The notes: a model not told the origin generated them from the sequence alone. Counted from the stretch's first letter, positions 15,043 to 23,610 are shown. The stretch: DNA of 28,319 nucleotides from an uncultured Acidaminococcus sp. (GCA_900314165.1 OMUE01000073.1:1-28319), one strand, 5' to 3'. A program made the numbers and translations.

Positions 15043-16668
15043 ATGATGAATCTTATAAAACATCTGGGAAATCGCTTATGGCAGCAAGGCCGCAGGTTTC
15101 CCTTTGCGGCAGCGGGGCTGGGGCTGTTCTTCCTGTTTTGGGCCGTCCTGAATCTGCAGCAGTCTGACCGGTTCCTGCATTGGGGCTGGAATCTTCAGAC
15201 CCAGGGCATGGTGGCCAGTTTCGCTATCGTCTGGCTGTCCGTGCCCTGGAAGCTGTACCGGGAGTCCCGCCATCTGGATTCGGAGATGAATCTGCGGGGA
15301 GAAGGGGCCAATCTGCTGGCCTTCCTAATCCTGTGGCGGTTCCTGCAGCACCAGGAAACCTTGTCACCCTATGTCCTCATGGTCCTGGGGTTTGTACCTG
15401 TCTTTTCCCTGAGCCTGATCCTGTATCTGAACCAAAGCCAGCATAGGGAGGACGACATGCTGCCCTATTTCCTACTGTCCTTTTTGAAATGCCTGGGGCT
15501 CACGTTCCTGCTGCAGATGGTGGTGGGCACCTGCCTGACCGGCTTCAGTTTCCTGATCCACAGGGTACCCCATTCCTGGAATCTGTTCCTATGTGGCCTG
15601 TGCCAGCTGGGTGTGGGCTTCCTGTACTTCCTGTCCTATATTCCTAAGGAAGAGGATGTGCTGCCGGACCATCCGGGGTACGTAAAATGCTGGCGGCGCC
15701 TGCTGCTGCCGGGGGCCGGTGTGCTGCTGGCGATCCTGTATCTGTATCTGGGCAAGATCCTGTGGCTGCGGACTATGCCCGTGGGGCTGCTGAACTGGTT
15801 CGCGTCCATCGCGCTCTTCGTGTACGCCTTCTTCTATTTCTCTTTTTCTCAAAGCAGCGAATTCTGGGCCCACAAGGTCCTGCAATGGGGCGGCCTGGCC
15901 CTGGTGCCCGTGCTCATGGCTCAGGTCATAGCTGTGAAAATCCGGCTCAGTGCCTACGGACTGACGTCTCTGCGGTATCTGTCCCTGGCCCTGACGTTCT
16001 ATGGCTTCCTGGTGCTGACGTTTGGCCTGGGACGCCGCCGTCCGGAATTCCTATATCTAGTGGCGTCGGTGATGACGGTTCTGCTGACTCTGACTCCGGC
16101 CAACCTCATCGACGTGCCGGCTTACAGCCAGTACAAGCGGCTTAGTCACGTGCTGGCGGTCAACGGGTTGTACGAGAATGGGGAATTGCATAAGGCTAAG
16201 AGCTTGTCCGTCGGGGACAATCAGGCTTTGCGGAGCACCTATGCCTATCTGGCCTCTTCGGAGGGCCGTTGGCGGTACCCTGTGGTGGAACAAATGCGAA
16301 AAGAAAAGTACATGGCCACGCTGCCGAAGCCCCAAGCTGGTCCTCAGCATCTGAGCTATGTCCATACCAGGAACAGCATTGCCACGGAAGGCCGCTGCCG
16401 CATCTATCATCTGATAGGAAATCGGGTGTCGGCCGGCAAAGTGTCTGTCAAAGGGGAGCAGGGCAGTATAGAGCTGGACCTGACGGACTATCTGAAGAAG
16501 CTGGTCCAGCAGTACCCTTCCGGGGGTAAAGTGGGGGACGAGGCTATGACGTTTACCCAGGGCAACAAGACCCTGTACGTCGTCCGCCTGTCCGGCCCCC
16601 GGGAAGCCTTTGGGAAAGACAGCAAGAAGATTATCATATTGGAAGGATTTTTGGTAGTGAAGGAATAA
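15043..16668 (+). CDS. DUF4153-like multipass membrane protein
   Basis: This 541-residue protein has roughly ten hydrophobic helices in its first 350 residues and a soluble C-terminal part of about 180 residues. The segment IRLSAYGLTSLRYLSLALTFYGFL matches the (R)I-x-x-YGLT-x-x-RY signature of DUF4153 proteins, and LTPANLIDVPAYSQYKRL resembles the segment after the last helix in that group. The function of the family is unknown to me. The ATG at 15043 has only GGAG at 15029-15032 as a ribosome site; ATG 15046 is equally possible. It is a single-gene unit between the glyQS terminator and a bidirectional terminator. The protein is leucine-rich and has no signal peptide beyond the first helix. 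Confidence 0.7.
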   Translation: MMNLIKHLGNRLWQQGRRFPFAAAGLGLFFLFWAVLNLQQSDRFLHWGWNLQTQGMVASFAIVWLSVPWKLYRESRHLDSEMNLRGEGANLLAFLILWRFLQHQETLSPYVLMVLGFVPVFSLSLILYLNQSQHREDDMLPYFLLSFLKCLGLTFLLQMVVGTCLTGFSFLIHRVPHSWNLFLCGLCQLGVGFLYFLSYIPKEEDVLPDHPGYVKCWRRLLLPGAGVLLAILYLYLGKILWLRTMPVGLLNWFASIALFVYAFFYFSFSQSSEFWAHKVLQWGGLALVPVLMAQVIAVKIRLSAYGLTSLRYLSLALTFYGFLVLTFGLGRRRPEFLYLVASVMTVLLTLTPANLIDVPAYSQYKRLSHVLAVNGLYENGELHKAKSLSVGDNQALRSTYAYLASSEGRWRYPVVEQMRKEKYMATLPKPQAGPQHLSYVHTRNSIATEGRCRIYHLIGNRVSAGKVSVKGEQGSIELDLTDYLKKLVQQYPSGGKVGDEAMTFTQGNKTLYVVRLSGPREAFGKDSKKIIILEGFLVVKE

Positions 16669-16703
16669 AAAAGACGGAGCTCAATTTGAGTTCCGTCTTT
16701 TTT
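16667..16703. terminator. bidirectional terminator between convergent genes
   Basis: AAAAAGACGGA(G)CTCAA pairs with TTGAG(T)TCCGTCTTTTT. A-runs on the left and T-runs on the right let it serve both the plus-strand DUF4153-like gene and the minus-strand trans-sulfuration gene. Confidence 0.8.
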
Positions 16704-16715
16704 TGCTAGGATAAC

Positions 16716-16759
16716 GGGCGCACCGCCGCTACGCTCTGGGGCGCCCCTACGGAGTAGCG
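16716..16759 (+). repeat. REP-like repeat, copy B
   Basis: GGGCGC (16716-16721) pairs with GCGCCC (16741-16746), followed by CTACGGAGT. An inner CGCTAC can pair with GTAGCG further on. It shares ACCGnCGCTnCGCTCTGG and the CCTACG end with copy C at 18024-18068, and GCCCCTACGGAGT with copy A. Confidence 0.55.
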
Positions 16760-16821
16760 CTAATCCCAAATCCCTACACCCAGCCCACTAGCAATTAGCC
16801 CACTAATCCCTAGCAACTAGC
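16757..16821 (+). repeat. degenerate heptamer array at the 3' end of the trans-sulfuration gene
   Basis: Units such as CTAGCAA, TTAGCCC and CTAATCC recur at 7-bp steps. The array runs into the stop codon and last two to three codons of the minus-strand gene ending at 16810. The AATCCCA and CAGCCC words are also found in the middle of heptamer element 1. Confidence 0.35.
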
Positions 16822-17949
16822 TTCAAACGCCTGTGCCAGATCCTCTTGCAGGTCTTCTTTGTCTTCCAGACCTACGGAGAAGCGCAGCAGGGTGTGGGTG
16901 ATGCCTTTGGCCTCGGCTTCTTCCGGGGTCAGGTCCGCATGGGTCTGGGTAATAGGATAGGTCAGCAGGCTTTCCGTGCCACCCAGGCTTTCGGCGAATT
17001 GGATCAGTTTGATATGTTCCAGCAGGCTCTTGGCCAGTTCCGGGGTCTTGACGTAGAAGGAAATCATGCCGCCAAAACCGCTGGCCTGCTTCTTTTGGAT
17101 TTCGTAGCCCGGATGGTTCGGCAGGCCGGGATACAGGACTTTCGTGACCTCCGGTACCGTTTCCAGCCACTTTGCCAGGTGCAGGGCGTTTTCCTGATGC
17201 TGTTTCATGCGCACGGGCAGAGTCTTCAGGCTGCGCAGCATGAGCCAGGCGTCAAAGACGCTGAGAGTGGCCCCGGTGGTCTTATACGTAAAACGCAGCT
17301 TTTCCGCTACGGATTTTTCTTTGCTGATGACGAAGCCGGCCAGTAAATCATTGTGGCCTGCCAGGAATTTTGTGCCGCTGTGCAGCACGATGTCCGCTCC
17401 CAAGGCCAGAGGCCGCTGGAAATAGGGCGTCAGGAATGTGTTATCCACGATGACCAGCAGCTTGTGAGCGTGGGCCAGCTCACAGAGAGCGGCCAGGTCC
17501 GTAATCTCCATGGTAGGGTTCGTGGGCGTTTCCAGGTAGATGGCTTTCGTGTCAGGGGTAATGGCCTGCTCCACAGCCTTCAGGTCGCTGGTGTGGACAG
17601 CCGTGTAGGTAATGCCCAGAGGCTTGTAGACGGTGTCAAAGATCCGGAACGTACCACCGTACAGATCAAAGCCGGTAATGATGTGGTTCCCGGGGGCAAA
17701 CAGTCGCAATACTGCATCGATGGCGGCCATGCCGGAGGAGAAACACAGGGCGTCCAGGCCCCCTTCCAGGGCGTACAGGACCTTTTCCAGCTGGGCATGG
17801 GTGGGGTTGGATTCCCGGGTGTAGGCAAAGCCCGTGGACTGGCCCAGGCCGGGGTGAGCGAAGGTACTCGTAGCATAGATAGGATGGACGACGGCACCGG
17901 TAGCGTCGTTGGCACCGGCGCCGTGAATACAGGCAGTAGAAAATTTCAT
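16810..17949 (-). CDS. PLP-dependent trans-sulfuration enzyme (cystathionine gamma-synthase / gamma-lyase family)
   Basis: This 379-residue fold-type I PLP enzyme belongs to the Cys/Met metabolism family. Seen are TSTFAHPGLGQSTGFAYTR, the SSGMAAIDAV phosphate-binding stretch, DLYGGTFRIF, ETPTNPTMEITD, VDNTFLTPYFQRPL, and HSGTKFLAGHND with the PLP lysine at about 194. It could make cystathionine or sulfhydrylate O-acyl-homoserine (MetI/MetB-like), or cleave cystathionine (MccB/MetC-like); sequence alone does not settle which. A strong AAGGAGG lies just upstream of the ATG. It is the only minus-strand gene of the window. Its 5' UTR is full of hairpins, and no S-box or T-box was recognised there. 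The final codons merge into a heptamer array. Confidence 0.9.
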   Translation of the reverse strand: MKFSTACIHGAGANDATGAVVHPIYATSTFAHPGLGQSTGFAYTRESNPTHAQLEKVLYALEGGLDALCFSSGMAAIDAVLRLFAPGNHIITGFDLYGGTFRIFDTVYKPLGITYTAVHTSDLKAVEQAITPDTKAIYLETPTNPTMEITDLAALCELAHAHKLLVIVDNTFLTPYFQRPLALGADIVLHSGTKFLAGHNDLLAGFVISKEKSVAEKLRFTYKTTGATLSVFDAWLMLRSLKTLPVRMKQHQENALHLAKWLETVPEVTKVLYPGLPNHPGYEIQKKQASGFGGMISFYVKTPELAKSLLEHIKLIQFAESLGGTESLLTYPITQTHADLTPEEAEAKGITHTLLRFSVGLEDKEDLQEDLAQAFEASC

Positions 17950-17963
17950 AGCGATTCCTCCTT

Positions 17964-18068
17964 AAGTCCGCCCTTTTCAAGGGCGGGGGACCGTTGCTTG
18001 CAACGGTGGTGGGTTAGTAAATGACGGGCTTACCGACGCTTCGCTCTGGCAAGCTCCTACGAGTTAGT
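17964..18068. repeat. composite repeat (three hairpins, includes REP-like copy C) in the 5' UTR of the trans-sulfuration gene
   Basis: Three hairpins follow one another: CCGCCCTT-TTC-AAGGGCGG next to the ribosome site; ACCGTTGC-TT-GCAACGGT; and the REP-like copy C (about 18024-18068), GGGCTT ... AAGCTC then CTACGAG. Copy C shares its interior with copy B. If the minus-strand promoter near 18074-18107 is right, all three are transcribed in the leader of the minus-strand gene. Confidence 0.55.
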
Positions 18069-18073
18069 ATGTA

Positions 18074-18107
18074 ATTATACCTTACTTGTTTGCTATGGAT
18101 TTGTCAA
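18074..18107 (-). promoter_or_regulatory. probable promoter of the minus-strand trans-sulfuration gene
   Basis: On the minus strand a perfect TTGACA (18107-18102) precedes TAAGGT at a 17-bp spacer, with a perfect TATAAT (18079-18074) 5 bp further on at a 22-bp spacer. Which -10 is used is unclear. Confidence 0.45.
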
Positions 18108-18146
18108 GACAATGAGCGGGAATTATATATTGTTAGAAGTAAAATG

Positions 18147-18175
18147 TTTGCTATTCCATGGCTCTGTGATATAAT
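18147..18175 (+). promoter_or_regulatory. gatCAB promoter
   Basis: TATAAT at 18170-18175 is preceded by TTTGCT at 18147-18152 (17-bp spacer), about 45 bp before gatC. Confidence 0.55.
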
Positions 18176-18220
18176 TTTTAGGTAAAGTTGTAAAATAGAT
18201 TTTCGATAGGCGGTGAAAAA

Positions 18221-18508
18221 ATGAGCGTAACGGTAACTGATGTAAAGCATATCGCAAATCTTTGCCGGCTGACGGTTCCTGCAGATGAGATGGACAAATT
18301 TGTGGAACAGTTCAACCAGATTTTGAACTATGCTGAAATCTTAAAGAAAGTGGATACGAAAGGGATCGAACCTTCTCCCTATGTGCTCCCGATCAGCAAT
18401 GTGCTGCGGGAAGACGTACCCCTCCATGGGGTTACTCACGAGGAAGCTATGGAGAATGCGCCGGAAGAATATGAAGGCGGCTTCAAGGTACCCCGGGTTA
18501 TCGAATAA
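18221..18508 (+). CDS. gatC: Asp/Glu-tRNA amidotransferase subunit C
   Basis: This 95-residue small subunit stabilises GatA in the GatCAB complex, which converts Glu-tRNA(Gln), and in many bacteria Asp-tRNA(Asn), to the amidated form. The family pattern is clear: [17 protein letters not shown] near the N-terminus, [35 protein letters not shown], and the C-terminal [17 protein letters not shown]. It is first of the three genes, with gatA 14 nt downstream. The presence of GatCAB implies an indirect route to Gln-tRNA and probably no glutaminyl-tRNA synthetase, which cannot be checked in this window. Confidence 0.95.
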   Translation: MSVTVTDVKHIANLCRLTVPADEMDKFVEQFNQILNYAEILKKVDTKGIEPSPYVLPISNVLREDVPLHGVTHEEAMENAPEEYEGGFKVPRVIE

Positions 18509-18522
18509 GAGGAGGCAGAACA

Positions 18523-19983
18523 GTGGCACTGTATAGAGAAACAGCACATGAGCTCCATGACAAGCTGGTGAAAAAAGAAATCAGCTCTGTGGAACTGACA
18601 AAGGCCGTATACGACCGCATCGACGAAGTCGAAGATCAGGTCAAGGCCTATATTACCCTGGACAAGGAAAATGCCCTGGCCCAGGCTGAAAAAGTGGACG
18701 CAAAGATTGCCGCCGGGGAAGAAATCAAACCTCTGGCCGGCGTTCCCGGCGCCATCAAGGATAACATCAGTACGAAAGGCCTGCGCACCACCTGCGCATC
18801 CAAGATGCTGGGCAACTTTATCCCTGTGTATGACGCACACGTCATTGAAAATTTAAGAAAAGACGAGACTATTTTCCTGGGCAAGACGAACATGGATGAA
18901 TTTGCCATGGGTTCTACCACGGAAACGTCTTATTTCCAGGTCACCCATAACCCTTGGGATCTGACCCGCGTTCCCGGCGGTTCTTCCGGTGGCTCCGCTG
19001 CTGCTATTGCAGCAGGTGAAGCAATCTGGTCCCTGGGCTCCGATACGGGCGGTTCCATCCGGCAACCGGCTTCCTTTAACGGCTGCGTAGGGATTAAACC
19101 CACCTATGGCCGTGTCTCCCGGTATGGCTGCGTAGCATTCGCATCCTCCCTGGACCAAATCGGACCTATTACCCGTGACGTAACGGATGCTGCCCTGGTG
19201 CTGAACACCATCAGCGGCGTGGATGTCCATGATTCCACCAGCTACAATGCTCCCGTTCCTGATTATACGAAGGCTCTGCGCCAGGACGTCAAAGGCCTGA
19301 CCATCGGCCTGCCCGTGGAATACTTCGGTCAGGGCACGGATCCCAAGGTAGCTGCCACTATCAAGGCTGCTGCCAAGAAGTTCGAAGAACTGGGCGCCCA
19401 TGTCATCGAAGTGTCCCTGCCTCATACGGAATATGCCGTGATTACGTACTACATCATCGCTCCGGCTGAAGCCTCTGCTAACCTGGGCCGTTTCGATGGC
19501 GTACGGTATACCTATCGGGCAGAAGCAGAATCTGCTCCTGAAATGATGCGCAAGACCCGTACGGAAGGCTTCGGCAAGGAAGTCCGCCGCCGGATTATGC
19601 TGGGTACCTATGTACTGAGCTCCGGATACTACGACGCTTACTACAACAAGGCTATGCAGGTCCGGACCCTGATCCGTCGGGACTTCGACGAAGCCTTCAA
19701 GAAATGCGACCTGCTCATGACCCCGACCTCCCCTGTGGTAGCTTATCCTCTGGACGGCAAGATGGATCCTCTGACCATCTACATGCTGGACGTAACCACC
19801 ATTCCTGTGAATATGGCCGGCCTGCCCGGTATTTCCATCCCCTGCGGCTTCATTGACGGGATGCCCGTTGGTGCCCAGCTCATCGGCAAGGCTCTGGGTG
19901 AAGAAACCTTGCTGCGGGCTGCTTACACCTTTGAACAGGCTACGGAATACCACAAAGCCGTGGCAAATCTGGGAGGTAAGTAA
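18523..19983 (+). CDS. gatA: Asp/Glu-tRNA amidotransferase subunit A
   Basis: This is the glutaminase subunit (486 residues) of GatCAB, an amidase-signature enzyme that releases ammonia from Gln. The Lys-cis-Ser-Ser catalytic triad is intact and numbered as in the staphylococcal enzyme: K79 in GAIKDNIS, S154 in [11 protein letters not shown], and S178 in [13 protein letters not shown]. The GTG start at 18523 lies shortly after GAGGAGG and gives the conserved N-terminus. gatB begins 2 nt after the stop, so the two are likely translationally coupled. Confidence 0.97.
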   Translation: MALYRETAHELHDKLVKKEISSVELTKAVYDRIDEVEDQVKAYITLDKENALAQAEKVDAKIAAGEEIKPLAGVPGAIKDNISTKGLRTTCASKMLGNFIPVYDAHVIENLRKDETIFLGKTNMDEFAMGSTTETSYFQVTHNPWDLTRVPGGSSGGSAAAIAAGEAIWSLGSDTGGSIRQPASFNGCVGIKPTYGRVSRYGCVAFASSLDQIGPITRDVTDAALVLNTISGVDVHDSTSYNAPVPDYTKALRQDVKGLTIGLPVEYFGQGTDPKVAATIKAAAKKFEELGAHVIEVSLPHTEYAVITYYIIAPAEASANLGRFDGVRYTYRAEAESAPEMMRKTRTEGFGKEVRRRIMLGTYVLSSGYYDAYYNKAMQVRTLIRRDFDEAFKKCDLLMTPTSPVVAYPLDGKMDPLTIYMLDVTTIPVNMAGLPGISIPCGFIDGMPVGAQLIGKALGEETLLRAAYTFEQATEYHKAVANLGGK

Positions 19984-19985
19984 AC

Positions 19986-21434
19986 ATGAGAGATTATATT
20001 ACGGTCATCGGCCTGGAAGTCCATGCCGAACTGAAAACAAAGACGAAAGCCTTCTGCTCCTGCTCCACGGAATTCGGCGCTACGCCTAATACCCATGTGT
20101 GCCCTGTGTGCCTGGGTATGCCCGGCGCCCTGCCCGTCATCAACAAGCAGATGGTAGAATTTGCCCTGCGCTTCGGCCTGGCAGTGAACTGCGAAATCCA
20201 GCACTACAGCAAATTCGACCGGAAGAACTACTACTATCCGGATCTGGCCAAGGCTTACCAGATTTCCCAATTCTATCAACCCATCTGCCTGAAAGGCTAT
20301 GTGGATATTAATGTGGACGGCAAACCGAAACGGATCGGTATTACCCGGATCCATATGGAAGAAGACGCCGGTAAACTGGTTCACTCCGGTACGTCCATCA
20401 GCACGTCCGACTTCTCCGCTGTAGACTACAACCGGGCTGGCGTGCCTCTGATTGAAATCGTATCCGAACCGGATATGCGCTCCGCTGCTGAAGCCCGCGC
20501 TTATATGGAAAAACTCCGCTCTTACCTGCAGTACACAGAAGTGTGCGATGGGAAGATGCAGGAAGGCTCCATGCGCTGCGATGCCAACATCTCCATTATG
20601 CCCGTGGGGGCTAAGGAATTCGGTACCCGTGCCGAAATTAAGAACCTGAACTCTTTCAAGGCTCTGGAACGGGCTATCGAATATGAAGTGGAACGGCAGA
20701 AGGAAATCCTGGAAGACGGTGGCCATGTGGTGCAGGAAACCCGTACGTGGGATGATGCCCAGGGCATGACGTTCTCCATGCGTTCCAAGGAAGAAGCCCA
20801 CGATTACCGCTACTTCCCTGAACCGGATCTGGCTCCCATCATTATCGACGATGCCTGGATTGCCAGAGCCAAGAGCGAGCTGCCGGAACTGCCGGATGCC
20901 CGGAAGAAACGCCTGATGGAAGAAAAGGGCCTGCAGGAATACGATGCAGAACTCATCGTAGCCGACAAGAAATTTGCCGAATACTTCGATGCCGCAGCGG
21001 AAGGCGTAAAAGACGCCAAGGGCGTAGCCAACTGGATGCTGGGCGATGTGTCCGCATACCTGAACTCCCATAACTGCGATATTACCGGTTTCCCTGTTTC
21101 CCCGAAACATCTGGGTGAAATGGTCGCCCTCATTGAAAAAGGTGTCCTGTCCAGCAAGCTGGCTAAGAAAGTCTTCACCGAAATGCTGAAGAAGGATGAA
21201 GCTCCTGCGGACCTCGTTAAGAAACTGGGTCTGGAACAGGTCAGCGATGAAGGCGCTATCCAGGCTATGGTGGACGAAGTCATTGCTGCCAACCCCAAGT
21301 CCGTTGCAGACTTCAAAGCCGGTAAGGACAAAGCCATCGGCTTCCTGGTAGGCCAGATTATGAAGAAGTCCCGTGGTAAAGCGAACCCCGGCATGGTGAA
21401 CAAGCTCATCATCAAGACCATTAAAGGGGAATAA
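19986..21434 (+). CDS. gatB: Asp/Glu-tRNA amidotransferase subunit B
   Basis: This kinase-like subunit (482 residues) phosphorylates the Glu on tRNA and transfers ammonia to it. It opens with [18 protein letters not shown] and has [64 protein letters not shown] and [11 protein letters not shown]. The C-terminal YqeY-type tRNA-binding tail ends with [12 protein letters not shown]. The early Cys residues (KAFCSCS and HVCPVC) could form the zinc site known in this subunit. It is the last gene of the operon and is followed by a terminator. Confidence 0.97.
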   Translation: MRDYITVIGLEVHAELKTKTKAFCSCSTEFGATPNTHVCPVCLGMPGALPVINKQMVEFALRFGLAVNCEIQHYSKFDRKNYYYPDLAKAYQISQFYQPICLKGYVDINVDGKPKRIGITRIHMEEDAGKLVHSGTSISTSDFSAVDYNRAGVPLIEIVSEPDMRSAAEARAYMEKLRSYLQYTEVCDGKMQEGSMRCDANISIMPVGAKEFGTRAEIKNLNSFKALERAIEYEVERQKEILEDGGHVVQETRTWDDAQGMTFSMRSKEEAHDYRYFPEPDLAPIIIDDAWIARAKSELPELPDARKKRLMEEKGLQEYDAELIVADKKFAEYFDAAAEGVKDAKGVANWMLGDVSAYLNSHNCDITGFPVSPKHLGEMVALIEKGVLSSKLAKKVFTEMLKKDEAPADLVKKLGLEQVSDEGAIQAMVDEVIAANPKSVADFKAGKDKAIGFLVGQIMKKSRGKANPGMVNKLIIKTIKGE

Positions 21435-21453
21435 GCTGTTATTCCAATATTGC

Positions 21454-21487
21454 AAAAAACCAGTGCAGATTCTGTACTGGTTTTTTT
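21454..21487 (+). terminator. gatCAB terminator
   Basis: ACCAGT(G)CAG pairs with CTG(T)ACTGGT around an ATT loop, flanked by A6 and T7 runs. Confidence 0.8.
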
Positions 21488-21504
21488 ATGACTATTATTA
21501 TATG

Positions 21505-21531
21505 ATATGGTGTATACAATATACATCATAT
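21505..21531 (+). promoter_or_regulatory. palindromic operator candidate before the EamA transporter
   Basis: ATATGGTGTATA and TATACATCATAT form 12-bp arms (one G-T) around CAA, ending 3 bp before the ribosome site. A TACAAT at 21515-21520 could be a -10 inside it. No regulator gene is adjacent. Confidence 0.4.
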
Positions 21532-21547
21532 TTAGGGAGGCGCTGTT

Positions 21548-22429
21548 ATGTCGTTGGCATCTACCTATGCTCTCTTATTTCTTTGCTCTGCCATCTGGGG
21601 CTTCCAGCCCGTGCTGGTCAAAGATCTGGTCCATTATTGGAGCCCTGCTACAATTATTTCCCTGCGCTGGTTCGGCGTGGGCTTTTTGATGCTGTTCTAC
21701 CTGTATTTCCATGACAGAAGCCATTTCTGGCCCTGGAAAAAGGACTGGCCCGTGCTTATGTTCATGGGCCTGACTGGCATTATGGGCAACAGCATGCTGC
21801 AGTTCACGGGCCTGCGCTATACGATGGTGACGAATTCCACCCTGATTACGGCTACGACGCCGGCCATCACGGCTCTCATTGCCTGTTTGTTCGTGAAGGA
21901 ACGGCTGGGGGCCAAAAGCTGGCTGGGCATCGTGCTGGCTTTTGCCGGGGTGCTGGTCATCATTACCCAGGGAGATGTGAATGTACTGCTGCACCTGAGC
22001 TTTAACTATGGGGATATCCTGTGCTTTATTTCCCAGGCTGCCTGGGCCCTGTATACCCTGGCATCCAAGCGGCTCATGGACCATATGAACATCATGGGCC
22101 TTCTTGGCTGGGCCAGTGTGTTCGGGTCTTTGTTTACGTTTCTGTTTGGCTTCGTTACCGGGGAGTTCCAGCCATCAGCACTGCCCACAGCTCAGTTCCT
22201 GGGCTTCCTGTACATGATCCTCATGGGCGGCATTGCAGCCAACCTGTGCTGGAACGTGGGTGTAAAGAACGCGGGCCCCAGCCATACGGCCGTATTCCTG
22301 AACGTGGCTCCCATCGTGGGTATGCTCAGCGGCCATATCATCTACTACGATCCCCTGGGCCTTGTCCAGATCATAGGCGCCGCCATTATCTTTGTGGGGG
22401 TGTATCTGACGAATCACGGTACGAAGTGA
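21548..22429 (+). CDS. EamA/DMT-family transporter
   Basis: This 293-residue inner-membrane protein has about ten hydrophobic helices and two EamA repeats. The first repeat begins LLFLCSAIWGFQPVLVKDLV and includes TATTPAITALIACLFVKERL with the conserved ER after helix 4. The second repeat starts near YGDILCFISQAAWALYTLASKRL and ends with FLNVAPIVGMLSG and a last helix. DMT carriers export or import amino acids, nucleotides or other metabolites; the substrate cannot be read. AGGGAGG lies 7 nt before the ATG. A palindrome just upstream may control it. The stop runs straight into heptamer element 2. Confidence 0.85.
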   Translation: MSLASTYALLFLCSAIWGFQPVLVKDLVHYWSPATIISLRWFGVGFLMLFYLYFHDRSHFWPWKKDWPVLMFMGLTGIMGNSMLQFTGLRYTMVTNSTLITATTPAITALIACLFVKERLGAKSWLGIVLAFAGVLVIITQGDVNVLLHLSFNYGDILCFISQAAWALYTLASKRLMDHMNIMGLLGWASVFGSLFTFLFGFVTGEFQPSALPTAQFLGFLYMILMGGIAANLCWNVGVKNAGPSHTAVFLNVAPIVGMLSGHIIYYDPLGLVQIIGAAIIFVGVYLTNHGTK

Positions 22430-22525
22430 AAAGCGAATAGCGAAAAGCGAAAAGCGAAAAGCGAAAAGTAGTCCGCTGGACGGATCCTGCCTCTTCGCTC
22501 TTTACTCTTCGCTCTTCGCTTTTTC
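22428..22525 (+). repeat. mosaic heptamer-repeat element 2
   Basis: The left arm is five or six tandem 7-mers of the GCGAAAA type starting at the stop codon of the transporter. The right arm (about 22491-22525) is CTCTTCGCTCTTTACTCTTC-like units ending in a T-run. The arms are largely complementary, and the centre holds GTCCGCTGGAC as in element 1. It lies between the transporter stop and the -35 box of rplU, and probably acts as a terminator. Confidence 0.6.
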
Positions 22526-22527
22526 TA

Positions 22528-22556
22528 TTGACAAATTCCTCCCCGCATAGTAGACT
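22528..22556 (+). promoter_or_regulatory. rplU-prp-rpmA promoter
   Basis: TTGACA (22528-22533) and TAGACT (22551-22556) are separated by 17 bp, starting 2 bp after heptamer element 2. Confidence 0.75.
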
Positions 22557-22562
22557 AATAAG

Positions 22563-22659
22563 GCTGAATTCCAATTTAGCACTACCGCCCGGAGAGGTTC
22601 CGAAAACTCCGGAAGGAGTACCGTATTCGGCGAGTCTTAGAATGAGGGAGGTGCAGAGA
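22563..22659 (+). promoter_or_regulatory. probable L21 ribosomal-protein leader RNA
   Basis: The leader of about 97 nt before rplU folds around a perfect CCGGAG/CTCCGG hairpin (about 22591-22614), with possible GCAC/GTGC closure between about 22579 and 22653. Firmicutes rplU operons commonly carry a structured L21 leader for autogenous control, and the position and size fit. I could not align it to the family model, so this is an inference from context plus structure. Confidence 0.5.
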
Positions 22660-22971
22660 ATGTACGCAATTATCCGTACTGGTGGCAAACAATACCGCGT
22701 TAGCGAAGGCGACGTGCTGAACGTTGAAAAGCTGAACGTGGAAGAAGGCCAGGAAGTCGTTTTTAACGAAGTCCTGACTGTCGTAAACGATGGTGATGTG
22801 AAAGTAGGGGCTCCTACCGTAGCAGGTGCCAAGGTGACTGCTAAAGTGGCTAAACAAGGGAAAGCTGAAAAAGTCTTTGTGTTCAAATACAGAGCTAAAT
22901 CCAACTACCGGAAACGCCAGGGTCATCGTCAACCTTATACCCAGGTTGAAATTACTTCTATCGAAGCATAA
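22660..22971 (+). CDS. rplU: 50S ribosomal protein L21
   Basis: This 103-residue large-subunit protein has the full family pattern: [18 protein letters not shown] at the start, [15 protein letters not shown] in the middle, and the basic [20 protein letters not shown] near the end. The ATG at 22660 follows GGGAGG with 8-nt spacing; the longer open frame upstream is leader RNA. It is the first gene of rplU-prp-rpmA, with prp 6 nt downstream. Confidence 0.97.
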   Translation: MYAIIRTGGKQYRVSEGDVLNVEKLNVEEGQEVVFNEVLTVVNDGDVKVGAPTVAGAKVTAKVAKQGKAEKVFVFKYRAKSNYRKRQGHRQPYTQVEITSIEA

Positions 22972-22977
22972 TAAGCC

Positions 22978-23307
22978 ATGGTTCAGGTAGATATCTACTA
23001 TAATGAACGTGGCCGTATCCGGAGATACAAGGTATCCGGGCACGCCGGTCTGAATCCGGAAGGATTTGACGAAGTGTGCTTTGCCGTATCTCTAAATACT
23101 CAGGTTGCCGCCAATGGCCTGGAAGAAGTGCTCCACAAACAAGTGGACTACAAGATCGACCAGGAAGATGGCAGCCTGTGGGTATGTCTGAGGAATGAAC
23201 CGGATGCAAAGACGGATGCACTGCTTAAGACCATGGTCTGTGGTCTCCGCCATCTGCAGAAAAGTTATTCTTCCGAGTACCTGACAATCAAGGAACACAG
23301 GAGGTGA
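22978..23307 (+). CDS. prp: ribosomal-processing cysteine protease Prp
   Basis: Prp (109 residues here) removes the N-terminal extension of L27, a step typical of Firmicutes and relatives. The catalytic pair is intact: His22 in SGHAG and Cys34 in DEVCFAVS, the same numbers as in the staphylococcal enzyme. The gene sits between rplU and rpmA as usual, and its stop is 5 nt before the rpmA start. Its substrate L27, encoded next, does carry a cleavable-looking extension, though with a non-standard P1 residue. Confidence 0.92.
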   Translation: MVQVDIYYNERGRIRRYKVSGHAGLNPEGFDEVCFAVSLNTQVAANGLEEVLHKQVDYKIDQEDGSLWVCLRNEPDAKTDALLKTMVCGLRHLQKSYSSEYLTIKEHRR

Positions 23308-23312
23308 GCATC

Positions 23313-23603
23313 GTGTTCGATTTAATTCTGCAACTGCACGCCCATAAGAAAGGGTCCGGTTCTACCCACAACGGCCGTGACTCCAATGCTCAGCGCATGG
23401 GCACGAAAGCTCATGATGGTCAGGTAGTTACTGCCGGTTCCATCATCGTTCGTCAACGTGGTACCCGTTTCCATATGGGTCAGAACGTAGGCATGGGCAA
23501 AGATTATACCATCTATGCTAAAGTAGCCGGCAAGGTTGCTTTCGAAAGATGGGGCAAAGATCGCCGGATCATCAGCGTATATCCGGTTGAAGCTGAAGCT
23601 TAA
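23313..23603 (+). CDS. rpmA: 50S ribosomal protein L27 with Prp-cleaved N-terminal extension
   Basis: L27 reaches the peptidyl transferase centre. The 96-residue protein has [21 protein letters not shown], then [20 protein letters not shown]. The GTG at 23313 is 8 nt after AGGAGG (23299-23304) and yields the nine-residue extension MFDLILQLH before AHKKG, the same length as in staphylococcal L27. The in-frame GTG at 23304 lies inside the ribosome site. The P1 residue would be His9 where Phe is usual. A terminator follows the stop closely. Confidence 0.95.
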   Translation: MFDLILQLHAHKKGSGSTHNGRDSNAQRMGTKAHDGQVVTAGSIIVRQRGTRFHMGQNVGMGKDYTIYAKVAGKVAFERWGKDRRIISVYPVEAEA

Positions 23604-23610
23604 TGATCAA

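Noticed and set aside
17950..18110. S-box or other methionine riboswitch before the trans-sulfuration gene
   Set aside because: None of the conserved S-box core segments or a T-box motif was found; the hairpins are repeat-derived.
22528..22659. N-terminal extension of L21
   Set aside because: The frame is open by chance through promoter and leader. L21 begins at [12 protein letters not shown], with the ribosome site just before ATG 22660.
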